The notes under the pieces: model-generated
Seen by the model: only the letters and a program-made list of their open reading frames with translations
What the model was told of the DNA's origin: nothing
Database searches by the model: none
Shown: positions 8,123 to 9,719 of the stretch, piece by piece
How positions within the stretch are numbered: the first letter of the stretch is position 1
How the letters are laid out: each line of letters opens with the position of its first letter
Position numbers and translations under genes: made by a program
Origin: Victivallales bacterium
Lineage (GTDB): Bacteria > Verrucomicrobiota > Lentisphaeria > Victivallales > JAUVCU01
Assembly (NCBI GenBank): GCA_029934175.1
Contig: JAOZMT010000051.1
Location: 1-9,719, forward strand
DNA length: 9,719 nt
Direction of reading: 5' to 3'

Positions 8123-8146
8123 TTTTTGTGAATATATTTACAAAAA
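8123..8146. promoter_or_regulatory. 24-bp palindrome, Crp/Fnr-like operator candidate
   Basis: The two 12-base halves are inverted copies with a single mismatch (8130 G against 8139 T). The core TGTGA (8127-8131), N6, TTACA (8138-8142) matches the classic Crp/Fnr pattern TGTGA-N6-TCACA except at one base. Its centre is about 49 bases upstream of the predicted phoH2 start of transcription and 31 bases before the gcvT ATG, so it could activate one unit and block the other. This function is inferred. A promoter for gcvT is not clear: TTGTGA (8126-8131), 17 bp, TAAAAT (8149-8154) fits the spacing but would leave the Shine-Dalgarno outside the transcript. Confidence 0.45.
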
Positions 8147-8165
8147 TTTAAAATAGAGGGAATTT

Positions 8166-9263
8166 ATGAGCGAATTGAAAAAGACTGTTTTAAATGATTT
8201 ACATATTGAGTTAGGTGCAAAAATGGTGCCTTTTGCAAACTGGAATATGCCTGTTCAATATCCTACTGGTATAATTAAAGAACATAACCATACTAGAAAT
8301 GAAGTCGCTATTTTTGATATCACACACATGGGAGAATTTGTCGTTAAAGGCTCTAATGCTGCTGATGACCTTGATAAACTTATGCCGCGTTCTGTCTCAT
8401 TACAAAAAGTTGGAACTTGTAGATATAATTTTTTACTTACAGATAAAGGAACTGTTATTGATGATTTGATTATTTATAGAATTAAAGATGATGAATTTTT
8501 TATTGTTGTGAATGCTGGAACAAGAGATAATGATGCTAAACATATAAAAGCACATTTATCGGATAAAACAACCTTTATTGATTCTTCTGATGATTTTGTC
8601 AAAATAGATTTACAAGGACCTAAGAGTCCTGAAGTTTTAATTAAACTAGGGCTAAAAAAAGAAGAGTTTCCAGGTTATTACAAATGGACAAATTGCAAAA
8701 TAGAAGGAACTTCATGTATTTTAAGTCGAACAGGCTATACAGGTGAACGAGGTTTTGAATTATATATAGATAAAAAAGATGGCGTGAAAATATGGAATTT
8801 ATTAATTACGCAAGATAATATTCTATCTGTTGGCTTAGGAGCAAGAGATACGCTTCGTCTAGAAATGGGATATCCTTTATATGGGCATGAAATGAATGAG
8901 GATACAACTCCTATTGAAGCTGGTTTTGGGAAGATGTTCAAATTAGATACAAAGCGAGAGTTTATAGGTAAAGAAGCATTAATAGAGTCATCAAAACAAC
9001 CTAAAAAAAAGTTAATAGCTATAGAATTTGACGGCAGAAGAGCTGCAAGAGAAGGTTCAAAAGTATTTTTTAATGAAAAAGAAATAGGCATAGTCACATC
9101 TGGTGCATTTTCACCTTCATTAAACAAAGCAATTGCCTTAGCTATGGTTGATGGTTCTTTAAATATAAACCAAAATGATAAAATAATATGTCCTGTTGGA
9201 AGAAAAGAAATTATAGGTAGCGTAACGACATTACCTTTCTACACAAAAGGTTCTGTAAAATAA
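8166..9263 (+). CDS. gcvT: Aminomethyltransferase, glycine cleavage system T protein
   Basis: This 365-residue protein has the full length of the GcvT family. In the cytoplasmic glycine cleavage system it takes the aminomethyl group held on lipoyl-GcvH and, with tetrahydrofolate, releases ammonia and 5,10-methylene-tetrahydrofolate. Family motifs are seen throughout: ANWNMPVQY (24-32), FDITHMGEF (50-58), the DD pair at 99-100 in GTVIDDLIIYR, where the conserved catalytic Asp lies, SRTGYTGERGFELY (187-200) with folate-site E194, GLGARDTLRLEMGYPLYGHEM (start 223), and GFGKMF plus FIGKEAL (266-272). The C-terminal barrel (about 280-355) is complete. The start has AGAGGG at 8155-8160, five bases upstream. 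It is transcribed away from phoH2 and followed at once by a terminator, so it is not in the common gcvT-gcvH-gcvP operon here. No glycine riboswitch fits in the 117-nt upstream region. Confidence 0.95.
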   Translation: MSELKKTVLNDLHIELGAKMVPFANWNMPVQYPTGIIKEHNHTRNEVAIFDITHMGEFVVKGSNAADDLDKLMPRSVSLQKVGTCRYNFLLTDKGTVIDDLIIYRIKDDEFFIVVNAGTRDNDAKHIKAHLSDKTTFIDSSDDFVKIDLQGPKSPEVLIKLGLKKEEFPGYYKWTNCKIEGTSCILSRTGYTGERGFELYIDKKDGVKIWNLLITQDNILSVGLGARDTLRLEMGYPLYGHEMNEDTTPIEAGFGKMFKLDTKREFIGKEALIESSKQPKKKLIAIEFDGRRAAREGSKVFFNEKEIGIVTSGAFSPSLNKAIALAMVDGSLNINQNDKIICPVGRKEIIGSVTTLPFYTKGSVK

Positions 9264-9267
9264 ACCC

Positions 9268-9295
9268 CAAATAATCTTTGATTTATTTGTTTTTT
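9268..9295 (+). terminator. AT-rich intrinsic terminator after gcvT
   Basis: CAAATAATC (9268-9276) pairs with GATTTATTTG (9280-9289) around a TTT loop, giving nine base pairs with one bulged T. Six T bases follow at once (9290-9295). It begins five bases after the gcvT stop. The stem has only two G-C pairs, so its strength is uncertain. Confidence 0.6.
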
Positions 9296-9360
9296 ATATA
9301 AAAATGAATATATTAATTAATTTACTTATTATTAACAACTTTAACTAACGGAGTCTTGTT

Positions 9361-9503
9361 ATGCCAGCAATATCAATGTTTTACGGAATAATTGTCTATC
9401 TCTATTATTTAGATAATGAACAACATCATTTACCTCATATTCACGCTAAATACAATAGTGATGAAGTTATTATATCAATATAAAAATAGAACCATTACGA
9501 TAA
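9361..9503 (+). pseudogene. DUF4160 gene broken by an out-of-frame internal deletion
   Basis: From the ATG at 9361, with GGAG at 9350-9353 seven bases upstream, 40 codons read as a typical DUF4160 N-terminus: MPAISMFYGIIVYLYY, then LPHIHAKY, then EVIISI. They stop at TAA 9481-9483. Family members usually run to about 75-90 residues. In another frame, 9480-9503 encodes IKIEPLR followed by TAA, which matches the usual C-terminal end of DUF4160 proteins. The middle of the gene (about 35-45 codons, an estimate from family length) is therefore missing and the two ends are out of frame. The ancestral stop (9501-9503) lies one base before the DUF2442 ATG, the layout expected of a coupled pair. DUF4160 proteins have no settled function; pairing with DUF2442 has led to suggestions of a toxin-antitoxin-like role. 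The 40-residue peptide may still be made, but probably lacks the fold. Confidence 0.8.
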
Positions 9504-9504
9504 A

Positions 9505-9719
9505 ATGATGAATCCAAGAGTTAAATCAGTAAAGGCAATTAAAGATTATAAATTAGATATTATTTTTGATAATAATGAAAGAGGAGTATTTGATTGCTCC
9601 AATTTTTTGGATAAAGGAATCTTTCAAGAACTTCAAGATGTTAACTATTTTAACAAAGTTAAATGTGAATATGGAACTGTTGTATGGCAAAATGAACAAG
9701 ATATATGCCCAGATACACT
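9505..9719 (+). CDS. DUF2442 protein, cut by the window end
   Basis: 71 codons are visible (MMNPRVKSVKAI... to ...DICPDT), and the frame is open at the window edge. The pattern is that of DUF2442: MNPRVKSV at the start, DYKLDIIFDNNERGVFD, FLDKGIFQELQD, then YGTVVWQNEQDICPDT. Family members usually end a few residues after CPDTLYE, so only about 5-10 codons are probably missing. Two ATG codons are adjacent (9505 and 9508); the second gives the usual MNPRV start. No Shine-Dalgarno is visible, which fits an original dependence on coupled translation from DUF4160, whose old stop is one base upstream. With that gene now ending at 9483, the coupling distance has grown to 21 bases. It has no catalytic motif I recognise. 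Confidence 0.85.
   Translation, partial: MMNPRVKSVKAIKDYKLDIIFDNNERGVFDCSNFLDKGIFQELQDVNYFNKVKCEYGTVVWQNEQDICPDT

Noticed and set aside
8049..8165. Glycine riboswitch upstream of gcvT
   Set aside because: The 117-nt region is almost entirely A/T, lacks the conserved GG-rich aptamer elements and also holds the opposite promoter.
8735..9127. 130-codon minus-strand open frame inside gcvT
   Set aside because: The plus-strand frame is a full, well-conserved GcvT; this is its antisense shadow.

Overview
This is an AT-rich bacterial window (roughly 30% GC by eye). It uses the standard bacterial code: TAA, TAG and TGA all end genes, and most starts have a Shine-Dalgarno. No rRNA, tRNA, CRISPR array or insertion sequence is visible. 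A penicillin-binding-type D,D-carboxypeptidase shows a peptidoglycan-bearing bacterium. The long SNF2 family with its N-terminal solenoid occurs in several large-genome phyla, so I cannot place the organism below Bacteria with confidence.

From 8048 down to 31 on the minus strand lie five tightly packed genes that look like one operon: a PIN-PhoH ATPase/ribonuclease (phoH2/YlaK type), a membrane-anchored D-Ala-D-Ala carboxypeptidase, a six- to eight-helix membrane protein of the CobS (cobalamin synthase) type that has lost most of the catalytic Asp motif, a 1380-residue SNF2 ATPase, and a 227-residue HEAT-like protein. The gaps between them are 4, 3, 33 and 13 nt. The 117-nt divergent region 8049-8165 carries a reasonable sigma70-type promoter for this operon. 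It also holds a near-perfect 24-bp palindrome whose core matches the Crp/Fnr pattern TGTGA-N6-TCACA with one mismatch.

On the plus strand, gcvT (glycine cleavage T protein) stands alone and is followed by an AT-rich intrinsic terminator. No gcvH or gcvP follows. Beyond the terminator is a small accessory pair, DUF4160 then DUF2442. The DUF4160 gene is broken: its N-terminal 40 codons run into a stop, and its C-terminal tail (IKIEPLR then stop) survives in a different frame just before the DUF2442 start. This is the mark of an out-of-frame internal deletion. The DUF2442 gene is intact as far as the window edge.

Most of the window is housekeeping or widespread genes. The points most worth a second look are the decayed DUF4160/DUF2442 pair, the CobS-like protein without its DGLAD motif inside a cell-wall/RNA/SNF2 operon, and the Crp/Fnr-like palindrome between the divergent units. 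I found no clear evidence of a new multi-gene system. The SNF2-HEAT pair is the only candidate, and it rests on gene order alone.
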